64,000 nt of DNA from Maratus speciosus (lineage: Eukaryota; Arthropoda; Arachnida; Araneae; Salticidae): positions 346,667,087-346,731,086 of the forward strand of contig OZ010790.1 of assembly GCA_963932465.1 (NCBI GenBank). The letters run 5' to 3'. The position numbers and the translations under genes were made by a program. Below the pieces are notes generated by a model that was not told where the DNA came from, ran no database searches, and was given only the letters and a program-made list of their open reading frames with translations. Below, piece by piece: positions 21,545 to 33,873 of the stretch. How positions within the stretch are numbered: the stretch's first letter is position 1; each line of letters opens with the position of its first letter.

Positions 21545-24500
21545 TACAGTAGAACCTCAATTATCCGAAGTAATTGGGACCGACCCTCTTTCGGAAAACC
21601 GAAATTTTCGGATAATCGAAAATGCTTCCATTTTAAGATTAAGGAGAAATATATGCAATATTTCTTTTTATGGCAACAGATGCTTAATGAATATAAAGAA
21701 ATAGTAAAATAGAAACAAGAATAAATTACCAGAATTTTAATTTTGAAATTAAGTACCTTTCACATATATCACAAGTGTTTGAAAAAAGGGTTTGTTTGTT
21801 GCAGTTTTGATTGCCTTTGCTCTGAAGCAGGGGCGTAGCTACCGTGGAGCAGTTGGAGCAAACTGCTCCAGGTGCATGAATCCCAAGGGCGCAAAATTAG
21901 AAAGAGTGAAATAAACATTTGTAAAAATATTTGCATTTTTTTTCATTATTTATCAGATATTATAGATTAATCTTTTTATCTATAATCTTGCATTTTCCTA
22001 TGATATTTTGCCTTGTGTTTAACCTCAACTATTTCGATTTAAAATATGTTTTTATACACAGTTAAAGCAATTAGTACTTCTATTCGCGAAGTTTTAATTT
22101 TAATTCATGCCATATTGCAGCTTCAAGTAACCATTTCAGCATGCCTGATTTTTTTTCCCTGTAACTTTTTCGTAGACGACAGTTGAAGATTTTCAAATCG
22201 TAAAGTAATCAAAACCTATTTATTGAGCTGTCTCATTAGTCAATTTATTGGCTACCACTATTTACAAACAATAATCTTCCTGGTACATGTCTATTGAAAA
22301 TGTTTTCGAAATGTATCATGATGATTACTGTACGGAAATAATGGTAGAAAAAGAAGTCACAGCTCAGAAACCTATATTTGCGATGTAATAGCAATGACTT
22401 AGCTGTTTAGTTATTTTACGTTTTGAAAAAAAAATACTCGTTTGGGAAGTTGAAGAAAATTATTGGCCATTTTACAAAGAAAAAACCAAGAAACGAAATT
22501 TTGACCCTTTTTTTACCGAAATTAAACATACATCAATACAGATTACAAAACCATAATAAGACTCGGATTTAGGTATATTTCATATCAGTCCACGGCGACG
22601 AAATTTAGAGGGATATGAGGGGAAAGTGGCAAATGAAATTTCGTACGTATTGTTTTCGAGATTTTGAAAATATGGCAAATCTCAAATGCAGAATCGATAA
22701 GTACTTTTCCTTGAAAAAGGGAGAAAACGTTAAGTATCAAATTCATTGCTCCTTAGGACCTGATTATCGCCTTTGCAAATTTACACCACTTTTTTCGAAA
22801 AGTATTTTTCGCACATTAAACCTTATTTAATCGCAGAGTTTTAGAATTAAATAAGGCAAAACATATTTTTCAAAAACAGTAATGTGAGTTTGCTTAGACC
22901 TTTTGCATTGCCCCTCACCCCAAACTACCATCAGATATCACATATTAATAGTCAATGAATTTTGAATTATATAATGAAAACAAATCTGCATTTACTTCAC
23001 TCAGCTTTCCGAACAGTTTAAAGAAATGCTTTGTTTTCAAAACTGTATAACAATGAATAAAAAGTTAGATCCTAATTTTATACAAAGGTGAAATATTTCC
23101 ACGGTGATAAAGACCTTGTGCATTTTCATTCAAAAAGATTAAAAACAAGCTTTCATTCCGCCCATGCTCAAACAAGGCCTATAAAAAAAATAATAATAAG
23201 ACTTTACCAAATTAAGTTCCATTCTGGCAGACTCCAAACTGGACCGATGGGCAACCTGCTGGTCGGTGCGCCCTAAACCAGGTAAAGTTGTGCCCTCCCT
23301 CAGATGGTGCTAATAGTTACAAAATTTGCAAGACGCATTAGCTATGAACAATCTTGAATTATTTAATAATATAAAAAAATCCTTTTTTTGATGCATTTTT
23401 TAAAAATATTTTTTTTTCTCTTTGTAAAGCAGAAAACTGAATTTTTTTGTTTCAGAGGCCCTTTGAAATTGTTTAAAACCTAATGTATATTCTGTAATTC
23501 TCGCTGTTACGTATGGCGACATGATCTGTCCAAGAATTTTCACCTTGTCTGGCATGAAAGAGCGTCGCCTCTATTTCAAAATATACATAGGTATTTTTTT
23601 TTAAAGTTTTTTGTAAAATCAGAGTATTTTCTTAAAAATTACATTTTAATATGAAAGCGAGACTGTTTCAATATTGCCTATAAATGTGATAATCAGAACG
23701 ATGGTCAGCTATTTTGTATATACGTTAGAACAGGACTGTTCAGGGACTACATAGAGCTTTAGAAAGAGTTTACGGTTTAAAAATCTATTTTAAAGATACT
23801 CTGCTTTAAAATCAAATTAATAAGATTTACACGTTTCTTAATAGTACTAGCAGCATTAAGGTTTTCTTTATCCTCCCGCTGCAAAAAATGTTTAAAATTG
23901 GTTTAATTAATCATAACATTCTTATTTAGTATTAAAATTTTGTATACTGAGAATCCTACAGAAGTCAATCGCAAGCTAATGTTAAACCAATGGCAACGTT
24001 CTTTACAAAATTCGCATTTACATTTCTATTTTTTAAAATGATTTTTTAAATTGCATAGAATATAATGAGGTCGATATCTCAATAGTTATTTTTATACTTT
24101 TTTTTTTTTTTGTAAGGATATTTTTAATTTCGGACACAGTTCTGAAATTGAAAGCATCCCCAGAAAAAAAAACTGGAATGGTAATGGATATTATTGATTT
24201 CTAATAGCAAGGTGGTAAAATAAGGAGTTTCTAAAATGTTGCGCTCTTCAAAATTCCAAAGTCTGCGTGTTTGAAAGTTACCGAGTTTTGCCCCTGCATG
24301 CAGTAGCGACTCTTCAGGGGTACTATAAGAATATAGGTATATAAAATTTCATTTGTTTTAATTCTGGGATTTTCTACGATTAAACAAGGAGAATTTTTTA
24401 AAATTAAATTACGGTAGGAAAGTGATTGTGAACCTTTTGCCGCGCCGCCACTGACTGCGTGGTGAAAAGTTGTTGTATAGATGTAAGATGAGCGTGAGCA

Positions 24501-24910
24501 ATAAAAAATAATTTAATTGAGATATAAAAGAAAATGTTCATCAGTTATCGTCGCAGAATTTTTGGTTGAAAAATAGTTTAGATACCAAACCCGTCGACCG
24601 ATTTCTTCGAAAATTAATACAATTCTTGTAACAGTTTTATAAAATACCTGCCGACATCATCAAAAAAGCACCGAATCGTGCTCTGGGAATCTGAAAACGT
24701 GTGGAAATTCTAACAAACACACATACATATTGAATCATTGTAAAAAAGGTGAGAACGTATTCAAAGTATTTGAAAATGTAAAAATATATCTATCTCAATT
24801 ATTTTAATTAATTTTTATTGTGATTACAATGCTTTCCTATTTCGTTCCTTACATTGTAGGCATATAGAAAATAAAAATTGCAATCTTGAGTAAAATGTAA
24901 ACATTTCAAT

Positions 24911-25194
24911 CAGGGTTCTCGCTGCCAATCGCCACCGCGCCAAAATGTTTCATTTGGCAAGAAAAGTAAAGATTGAAATCTCCAAATTGCAAGAGATTTT
25001 TTTTTTCCCTTCCGGCGGCACTTTAAATGATGCTATTGTACGATTAAATCTTTTCTACGTAACTCATTATTTATGTTTTTAAATTCTTAAGTGTTTCACG
25101 ACGAATTTGTTGTTACTATTATTTGAATTTGGCTAGTTTTTCTTTACCGATTAGCCAAATTGCTCAAATTAATCAAAAGCCAGTGAGAACTTTG
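24911..25194. mobile_element. Old MITE shared by copies A and B (TIR CAGGGTTCTCGCTG)
   Basis: The left end CAGGGTTCTCGCTGCC and the reverse complement of the right end CAAAGTTCTCACTGGC pair imperfectly. The same element sits at the equivalent place in copy B (56659-56935), where flanks GTTGACAC and ATTGATAC give a 6/8 TSD match. It therefore inserted before the large family spread. Confidence 0.65.
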
Positions 25195-27108
25195 GTGTCA
25201 ACTATTATCGTTGTCCATTGGCTAATTTTCTAAACCATTAGCTGTAGAAATATAGTTCCTATAGTAAAAAAGTTTCAAAGTTGCTCTTCATCAACTTAAA
25301 AACAATTTATGTCAAAATAGCTATTTTTAAAAAGTTACGAGGTTTACATTTTTATTCATTTCCGGGATTCTAGACGTTGTATTTATAAAAATCTTCTCCG
25401 TACTTTAACAGGTAAATAAATAAAAATTTCTTTTTTGTTCGACCTAAACTTACCGAATTAAAATGTTTTGAATTTTGTGGAATGTTAGTATTTTTTGGCA
25501 CTAAAAACAGAAAAAATGTTTCATACATATGCAAAAAATAAAAAACAAAAAAGTATTCTTCAATGCGTCGAAACACTTGAAAAGAAAAAAATTCTGCCGG
25601 TCCGGCCTACAGGCAGAGGTAGATATCGAAGTTAAGTATACTAATTTCACCAACAAAAATTAAATCATTATTATATATAAATCCACTTTAACAGTTTTAT
25701 CTGTCTGCTTTTGACGAGTTTTTATTTCTTTTTTATAAAATAGCTGGTTTTATCACAATCATGTTAAGGCGATATTAAAAAAAATATTTTTCCATACTCA
25801 ACAGCTCGAAATTTTCTGGCACATTTTCAGATTCATTTTTAATTAAAAAAAAAAATATGAAACATGCTGACGTGATTTTTGAAAAGATTTATAAGCGACC
25901 TGTGTTTTTATGTTTCTTTCAATTAATTAAAACTTGATTAATAAACAATTATTTTCTCAGTAGGGCAATATTTTTCGTTTCTAACACAATCGCTTCGGGA
26001 AATTCTGTTCAAAATGCCCTATTTGACATCATTTTTTGAAATACATTCTGCCTCTATCAAAAAATCGATCATTACTGTACATTATATAGTTTCTGAATAA
26101 GAGAATCTAGCAATTGGATGCGTTTGAGCGCAAAAATGAATTTAAAAATGAGTAAGAAAATAGACAGTTTGGATTTGAATGCACCCTTAATAAGATGATT
26201 TTTTTCTTCAACCACTATGTATTTTTAATTTGTTTTTGCTGTAAGAATTGGCTCTATTAAAAACTTGTCTATATAAATGTTGAAGACAATATTAAGAAGA
26301 TATATGATAAATTCATGGAGATTTTATATCTTGTGAATTGACGGAGTTATGACAATTTTTCTTCTTCAACCCCCCTTTTGTGTTTTCGTTTTTAATTTTT
26401 TTTAATTTTTTTTTTTTTAGTACGAATTGGTCCTATCAAAAACTTGTGAATATAAAAGTTGTAGATAATATTAAGGAGATGTATAATAAAATTATTGTAT
26501 TTCATATCTTGAGAATTGACGAATTAAGGAATTTTTTTCTCCCAAAAACCCTATTTTTTGCACCCCTTGAGCCTATTTTAAATTTTATCAAAAATCTGTG
26601 ATGCATGAATTTTTGGCGCTATTTTTAGAAATAATAAAAACTTTAAACTGATTTGATATGTACAAAAATTAAGAAGTTATGGGTTTTTTTCGGTTTTCAC
26701 AAAACCCCTCCCTATTTCCACCCCCTTTGACCGCTTTTGCCCATTAACGAACTTGGCCGAGATTTTATGTCTCTTGATTTTATGTATCAGTTTGGAAGAG
26801 ATTTGTGCAGAATTGAGGAAGTTATCGTGTCCAGAAGAAAGTAATAACACAATTGCTTCGGGAAATTCCGTTCCAAATGCCCACTTTGACATCATTTTTT
26901 GAAATATATTCTGCCTCTATCAAAAAATCGATCATTGCGGTACATTATATAGTTTCTGAATAAGCGAATCTACCAATTAAATGCGTTTGAGAGCAAAAAT
27001 GAATTTAAAAATGAGTCAGAAAATAAGCAGTTTGGATTTGAGTGCATCCTTAATGCAATGATTTTTCCAATACAATCCGCTTTGGGAAATTCGGTTCAAA
27101 ATGCCCAC

Positions 27109-27362
27109 TGTTCCGTTCCGGAAATAGAACGAGCTCCCCCTAGCGAGCAGTCTGTAAAAAAGTTAGTTAAGCTGTTGATTGTCAAAGCATCAACACGTCT
27201 CTAAAAACACTCCATCCAAACTACACGATGGATATTAATTATGATTTTCAATTTATTCAAGTTTGTGAAATTTATGTTGTGTAAGTGTCTTGTGCAGTTT
27301 TAAGTGTGAATAAAATCAATTAAAAAGAAAATTAACGTCTACAGTCCACATCATATCGATCA
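27109..27362 (+). repeat. 5' LTR of the BEL/Pao element (254 bp)
   Basis: It starts TGTTCCGTTCCGG and ends TATCGATCA. An AATAAA polyadenylation-type signal is at 27309. Compared with the 3' LTR it keeps a 9-bp segment (near 27255) that the 3' copy lacks between short TTCAA repeats. Confidence 0.95.
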
Positions 27363-27364
27363 TT

Positions 27365-28624
27365 GTGGTCCGAGAGAGCCTGAGTGCCACTATGGATAAG
27401 CTTAATCGATTAAAAGGCACCGTAAAGGCTGCTATCACAAGATTAGAGCAGTTTATAACAGATACGACCGATATAAAAACAACGAATGTCAGCACATTAG
27501 AAGTAAAATTAAAAAAGACAGAAGCTCTTCAAAATAAATTAAAGGAAATTAGAGAACAGTATTTTGACATCCAAGAATTATCTACGCAACAAGTGCAAGA
27601 TATAGAGGAGGATATTGACACTGCTAATGAAAGGCTCGAACAAGTAGAGGTAAGATTAAAAGTTTTATTAGCATCTATTGAAAATAAATGTAATATCGCA
27701 AGTGTAAATATTAATGATCATTCAAATGAAAACAAAACAAAGGTGCGCCTCCCTGAAATCCCACTGCCTTCATTCGGAGGTGATTACTGTGATTTTGCTA
27801 ATTTTAAAACGCAGTTTACTAACTTGATTGTTAACAATCCTCAATTAGATAATAATCAGAAGCCATTTTATTTAAAAGCTTTTTTAAAAAACGAAGCTAA
27901 ACATTTAGAATCACCTGATGATGATTTCAATTCATTGTTTCAAGCTCTGATACACAGATACGAAAATAAAAGGTTGTTAATCGATTCACAAATTTCTGCA
28001 ATTTTAAATTATGAAAAAATGCAATATGAATCCCCTAAAGAATTGCGTAATTTGATTGATTGTATTAACAAAAACATTCGCACACTCAAAATTATGGAAT
28101 ACACACAAAATAATTTATCAGAAAGTGTATTCATAAATATAATTCTGAAAAAATTGCATAACGAAACTCAAAAGCAGTTTGAATTATCTCTTCAAAACTC
28201 AGATGTTCCGACTTTTGACTATTTAATTGCTTTTTTGGAAAAAAGATGCTTAGTTTTAGAAGCGATAAAACTTTCGACTGACGCCGGAATGTCTGTAACG
28301 AAGCCCTCAAAATCTAAGAACAATTACGCAGTAAATAAATCCAGATCATTTTTTATCAACGATAATAAAAATAAAAATAATGTAAAGCCATGTGTGTTAT
28401 GCAATTCGCCTCACCCCCTTTTCAAATGTTCTGCTTTTTTAAACATGAGTATTCGTGAAAGGAAAATGATTGTAAGTAAGAATAAATTATGTTCAAATTG
28501 TTTACGATTACATCAAGGTCAATGCAATTCTAAATTTACCTGTAGGAGATGCAAATTAGTACATAACACCTTACTATGTGAAGGAAATGAAAATATCATG
28601 TCGGAAACGGCAATAATAAATTAA
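27365..28624 (+). CDS. gag: Gag-like polyprotein of the BEL/Pao element
   Basis: This structural protein packages element RNA into particles. The open frame begins at 27365 with GTG, but the first ATG is at 27392 (MDKLNRLKG) and is the likelier start, giving about 410 residues. An N-terminal coiled-coil-like helical part (about residues 10-110, rich in K/E/L) is followed by the DUF1759-type core (PEIPLPSFGGDYCDFANF, and a QKPFYLKAFLKNEA stretch). A cysteine/histidine-rich knuckle region follows near residues 340-405 (CVLCNSPHPLFKC, CSNCLRLHQGQC, CRRCKLVHNTLLC). The frame is intact over this length and ends in TAA at 28622-28624. Pol lies in another frame, and BEL/Pao elements often make one continuous polyprotein, so the junction is probably a lesion or needs frameshifting. 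Confidence 0.9.
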   Translation: MVRESLSATMDKLNRLKGTVKAAITRLEQFITDTTDIKTTNVSTLEVKLKKTEALQNKLKEIREQYFDIQELSTQQVQDIEEDIDTANERLEQVEVRLKVLLASIENKCNIASVNINDHSNENKTKVRLPEIPLPSFGGDYCDFANFKTQFTNLIVNNPQLDNNQKPFYLKAFLKNEAKHLESPDDDFNSLFQALIHRYENKRLLIDSQISAILNYEKMQYESPKELRNLIDCINKNIRTLKIMEYTQNNLSESVFINIILKKLHNETQKQFELSLQNSDVPTFDYLIAFLEKRCLVLEAIKLSTDAGMSVTKPSKSKNNYAVNKSRSFFINDNKNKNNVKPCVLCNSPHPLFKCSAFLNMSIRERKMIVSKNKLCSNCLRLHQGQCNSKFTCRRCKLVHNTLLCEGNENIMSETAIIN

Positions 28625-28715
28625 AAATAACGAATTTGTTAAAAATAAACAAATAAGCATTTCTGAACCTGAGAATAAAGAGACGCCATTAATTGGTTCC
28701 AATTTGCTACTATAA

Positions 28716-31700
28716 GATAAAAGAAATTGCGCAATATTAAACACAGCTATAATTTTAGTAACAGATGTGTATGGAAATAAAATTAGATTAAGAACAATTC
28801 TAGATAATGGGTCGTCTATCCATGCTTTAAGTAACAACGCATGCAAGAAATTAAAACCAAAACCATTCAAGGGTGTTATTTCCGGTATTAACGAATCACA
28901 CCAAGAAATAAAACAAATTATCTATGCAAAAATATCAAATGAAAAAGGAACATTTTCTAAAACATTAGAGTTTGTAGTTCTACCAAAAATAACAAACAAT
29001 ATTCCGGTTGAAAGATTAGACATTTCAAATTTATGCATTCCTAACTACATAGAATTAGCGGACAATAATTTTCATATACCTGGTCAGGTTGATGCATTGA
29101 TTCGTAGCAAGGTATTTTTTGAGATTTTAAAGAGTGAGCAAATTCGTTTGGCAAATGCTAATTGTATGTTACAGAATACAGTAATTGGGTATATAATCGC
29201 AGGTTCACTTCCACAAGTTGAAAATAAGTCATATTGTTGCCTCTTAACTGAAAATAGTTTAGACAATACTTTACAGAAATTTTTTGAAATAGAATCTTTA
29301 CCTGGGGATAATAAAGAAACTGTCAAAGGGGATGAAGAAATATTTTGTGAGGAACATTTTAGAAGAACCTATAAACGCGATCACACCGGTAGATTTACAG
29401 TACAGCTACCATTGAAAGAAAATGCAGAATTAGTGTTAGGAAGTTCTAGAGAAATTGTAGCTAGGCGATTAAATAGTTTATGGGCTAAATTAGATAAAAA
29501 TAAAACAATGGCTAACTTATATACAGCTTTTATGGAAGAATACGAAACTTTGGGGCATATGACACAAATTAAAAGTGAAAACGAAAATAAGCTGTCTTAT
29601 TACATTTCACATCATGCTGTGTATAAACCAGAAAAATTATCCACTCCCCTGAGAGTTGTCTTCAATGCAAGTTCAAATACATCTAGTGGTTATTCACTTA
29701 ATTCTATTTTATTAAATGGGGGAACGGTTCAGCAAGATTTATTTTCGATTATAACCAGATTCCGTACCCACAAATATGCATTCTGTGCAGACATTAAGAA
29801 AATGTACAGGCAGATACTGATTGACCCACAACAGAGAAATTTGCAAAAAATTCTTTGGAAGTCCAGTACGGACGCCCCGATAAAAATATATGAACTCAAC
29901 ACGATTACATATGGCACTGTTAGTGCTCCCTTTCTTGCCACGTGAACGTTGAAAGCTCTTGCTGATGAAGAAAGAAAAGATTTTCCAAAAGCTGCAGAAG
30001 TGATTCATAACGACATGTATGTTGATGATTGTTTATCTGGTGCAGGTTCCTTACAAGACGCACAGGACTTGCAATCTCAACTAATTCTGATCTTAAAAGG
30101 GGGAGGGATGGAGCTACACAAGTGGGTTTCTAATCATCCTGAATTATTACAAGACGCAGCCATATCAGAATATTCATTTGACGAACACTCGCAGCAAATT
30201 TCTGTAAAAACTTTAGGGATGCTTTGGAAACCTCAATCAGATCATTTTACTTTTAAAATTAGTATCGAACCCAAAGATGTTTATACTAAGAGAGAAGTTT
30301 TGGCACAAATTGCTAAAATTTACGATCCCTTAGGCCTAATTGGCCCTATTCTAACCAAAGCAAAAATTTTCATGCAACATTTATGGGAATTAAAGATAAA
30401 TTGGAATCAACATCTGCCTGCCAGTTCTCTTCGGGAATGGCAAAAGTTTCTGGTTAAATTCACAGAAATGAATCATCTTACAATTCCACGATATGTTTTG
30501 TCTGACAACATTGCAGGTCTCGATTTACACGGATTTTCAGACGCTTCTGGAAAGGCCTATGGAGCAGCCATCTACATACGATCTCTCTCCACAACTGGAC
30601 AGTTCAAGTCTAATCTTTTGTGCAGCAAGTCCCGTGTGGCCCCCCTAAAGCCAATGACCATCCCGCGACTAGAGTTGTGTGCAGCTCTACTTTTGACAAA
30701 ACTGGTTCAAAAAATAATTCCCATCCTACAGCTATGCTTTGAAAAGGTGTGGCTATGGACAGATTCATCAATTGTTCTATTTTGGCTTAACACACCACAC
30801 CACAGACTTAAAACTTTCATTTCCAATAGAGTCACCACGATCCAGTCTATTTCTGAGAATTATCACTGGAACCATATATCTTCAAAATCCAATCCAGCAG
30901 ATATCATCTCCAGAGGTGCAACAGCCAAGGATCTGATCAATAATGATTTGTGGTGGTTTGGTCCGGAATTTCTTCAAAGGGAAATTATAGTTCCCAAACA
31001 ATTTCCTACTCTCAAAGACATTGACTGTGATCATGAACTAAAAATTGATTTTAATTTATTAACTATTAATAAGGACTCTAACGATTTTTTTAATGTTTTA
31101 TATAATTCTTCTAATAATTTTCTCAAATTAATTAGAATATGTAGTTTTATTTTTAGGTTCATCAATAACAGCCACCATAGAGATATAAAACGGAATCAGC
31201 TTTCGGGCACAGAATTAAAATATAGTACACATTTTTTGGTAAAAAAGGCCCAGGAAGGTAAGTTCGCTCCTGAATTAGCAGCACTCAGAAAGGGACAAAC
31301 TGTTCCTTCTTCCAGTAAGTTAAAGGGATTAGACCCCTTCATTGACAACTGTGGATTACTTCGTGTAGGGGGCAGATTAATAAATTCTGACTTACCTTTT
31401 GATGCTAAGCACCAATTAATTTTGCCCAGTGATCATAAGCTCACTAAATTAATTTTTGAGTACTTTCATAAAAAGTACTTTCACATAGGGGCTCAGGGAT
31501 TAGTTCATCAAGTACGGATGAAATATTGGCCTATAAAGGCTAAAAGCATTGCCCGAAAAACAGTGCACACTTGTGTCACATGTTTCAGGCATAACCCCAA
31601 AACGCTAGATCAGTTAATGGGAGAACTCCCATCACAACGCGTAACACCTAACCACACGTTTCTCAATTCAGGTGTCGATTTTTGTGGCCCTTCCACATTA

Positions 31701-32572
31701 AGTACAAAAATCAGAGAAAGGGCACTTATTCTAAAACTTATGTGGCCATATTTATATGCATGGCTACCAAGGCTATTCATCTAGAGATAGTAAGCGAGTT
31801 ATCCGCTGCTGCATTCATCGCTGCGCTTAAAAGATTTTGTGCCAGGAGAGGCAAAGTAAATACGCTAACTTCTGACAATGCCACTAATTTTAAAGGTGCG
31901 TCAACAGAATTAAATAACTTTAAGAAATTATTGGCCACTCCCAACGAGGAATTATCAAATTTCTTTGCCGAAGAATTCATAACTTGGAAATTTATCCCAC
32001 CACGATCTCCTAATTTTGGCGGTCTATGGGAAGCTGGCGTTAAGTCCTTCAAACATCATTTGCTTAGGGCCGTAGGTAATAATAAAATTACTCTAGAGGA
32101 CTTTGAAACTCTAGTAGTCCAAATTGAGGGGATCCTAAATTCCTGACCTTTATTTCCGCTTTCTGATGACATAAATGAGTTTGAAGTGCTTACGCCAGGG
32201 CATTTTTTAATTGGCAGACCCATTAATAGTATTCCAGAGCCTAATGTTATAAATATTTCTGAAAATAGATTAACCCATTGGCAATTAATTACCAAATATG
32301 TTCAATGCATTTGAAAGCGTTGGTCTATTGACTACTTAAATCACTTGCAGCAGCGCGGTAAGTGGCAATTTACAAAAGAAAACATAAAGTTAGGATCTCT
32401 AGTGTTATTAAAAGAAGAAAATCTACCACCATGTAAGTGGGCTCTTGCCCGAATTCTGGAAATAATTCCAGGCAGGGACAATAGGGTTCGTGCAGTCAAA
32501 GTCAAAACTGCATGTGGTATATTTTTAAGAGGCATTTCAAAAGTATGCCTGTTACCCATTCAGGACTCTTAA
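28716..32572 (+). pseudogene. pol: BEL/Pao pol: protease, RT, RNase H, integrase; broken
   Basis: This is the enzymatic part that copies element RNA into DNA and inserts it. A DUF1758-type aspartic protease core is at about 28800 (LDNGSS). Reverse transcriptase includes ADIKKMYRQILID at 29790 and the catalytic MYVDD at 30015. RNase H follows at 30525-30960 (FSDASGKAYGAA, PRLELCAALL). The integrase has an H2C2 zinc-binding segment at about 31480-31595 (HIGAQGLVHQV, CVTC) and a DDE core at 31750-32080 (TSDNATNFKGA, PRSPNFGGLWEAGVKSF). A DUF5641-like end lies at 32400-32570. Breaks: TAA at 28713-28715 just upstream in the same frame, TGA at 29943-29945, a frame change within about 31684-31700, TGA at 32144-32146 and TGA at 32312-32314. 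Catalytic motifs remain readable, but no single product can be made. Confidence 0.92.
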
Positions 32573-32747
32573 ATAATGTTTATGCATCATTGTATTTCTT
32601 ATATATATTATTTTTTAAGTAATTATCCTGATTGTTTTGTATATTAGTATTTTGTATTTTAGTATCATTTGTAGTGTTAATTAGTTATCTATTGTATTAT
32701 GTTTATATTAATTGCTGAAATATGCCATATTTCATCCCCGGGCGGCA

Positions 32748-32992
32748 TGTTCCGTTCCGGAAATAGAACGAGCTCCCCCTAGCGAGCAGTCTGTAAAAAA
32801 GTTAGTTAAGCTGTTGATCGTCAAAGCATCAACACGTCTCTAAAAACACTCCATCCAAACTATGCGATGGATATTAATTATGATTTTCAAGTTTGTGAAA
32901 TTTATGTTGTGTAAGTGTCTTGTGCAGTTTTAAGTGTGAATAAAATCAATTAAAAAGAAAATTAACGTCTACAGTCCACATCATATCGATCA
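32748..32992 (+). repeat. 3' LTR of the BEL/Pao element (245 bp)
   Basis: It starts TGTTCCGTTCCGG right after a short G-rich GGGCGGCA stretch and ends TATCGATCA, followed by the TSD copy CCCAC. Relative to the 5' LTR it has a 9-bp deletion and about three substitutions. Confidence 0.95.
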
Positions 32993-33873
32993 CCCACTTA
33001 AACAGCATTTTTTGAAATATATTCTGCCTCTATCAAAAAATCGATCATTACTGTACATTATATAATTTCTGAATAATAGCATCTAGCAATTGGATGCGTT
33101 TGAGAGCAAAAATGAATTGTAGAATGAGTCAGAAAATACGCAGTTTGGGTTTGAATACATCCTTACTTACATGATTTTTTTCTTCAACTGCTATGTATTT
33201 TTAATTTGTTTTTTCTGTAAGAATTGGTCCTATCCCAAACTTGTCTATCTAGATGTTGTAGACAATATTAAGAAGACACATGATAAATTCATGATGATTT
33301 TATATCTTTTGAATTGACGGAGTTATGGATTTTTTTCTTCTTCAAACCCCTTTTTTGTTTTCGTTTTTAATTTTTTTTTTTTTTTTTTTTTTTGCTGTAC
33401 GAAAACTTGTGATCATAACTATCCTATCAAACCTATCCCTAAAACCTATCAAAAACTTGTGAATATAAAAGTTGTAAATAATATTAAGGAGATTTATAAT
33501 AAAATTAATTGGAATTGATATCTTAAGAATTGACGAAGTTATGAATTTTTTTCTCCCAAAAACCCTATTTTTGCGCCCCTTGAGCCCATTTTTAACGTTA
33601 TCAAAAATCTGTGATACATAAAATTTTGGCCCTATTTATTTTTATATTATTTAGAAATAATAAAAACTTTAAACTGATTTGATATGTACAAAAATTAAGA
33701 AGTTATGGGGGGGGGGGGGGGAGTTGGGTTTTCACAAAACCCCTCCCTATTTCCATCCCCTTGGTCCGATTTTGCCCATTAATGAACTTGACCGAGATTT
33801 TATGTATCAGTTTGGAAGAGATTGGTGCAGAATTAGGAAAGTTATCGTGTCCAGAAGAAAGTGATATATAGAT

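Larger units (their letters stand above)
27109..32992 (+). mobile_element. BEL/Pao LTR retrotransposon, nearly full length, inactivated
   Basis: The element spans from a 5' LTR (27109-27362) to a 3' LTR (32748-32992), with an exact 5-bp TSD CCCAC at 27104-27108 and 32993-32997. Internal order is gag, protease, reverse transcriptase, RNase H, integrase and a C-terminal DUF5641-like part, the order that defines BEL/Pao. The LTRs differ by about three substitutions and one 9-bp indel, so insertion was fairly recent. It nevertheless carries several stops and at least one frameshift in pol. A possible primer-binding site TGGTCCGAG begins at 27366, a few bases after the LTR; the tRNA is not identified. 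It sits inside unit 3 of the 863-bp tandem repeat. Confidence 0.95.
25983..33860 (+). repeat. Tandem repeat of an 863-bp unit, interrupted by the BEL/Pao element
   Basis: Unit starts share AACACAAT.GCTTCGGGAAATT or a close variant. Unit 1 is 25983-26845 and unit 2 is 26846-27067, truncated after about 222 bp. Unit 3 starts 27068, is split by the retrotransposon at the CCCAC site 27104-27108, and resumes at 32998-33860. Landmarks in order are AAAAATCGATCATTACTGTA, TAGTTTCTGAATAA, CAAAAACTTGTGAATATAAA, GGTTTTCACAAAACCCCTCC and GTTATCGTGTCCAGAAGAAA. No conserved ORF was seen. The units differ by small indels and a G-run (33708-33721). Confidence 0.85.

Noticed and set aside
29084..32559. Minus-strand ORFs of 70-91 codons across the retrotransposon
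   Set aside because: Antisense shadows of gag/pol.
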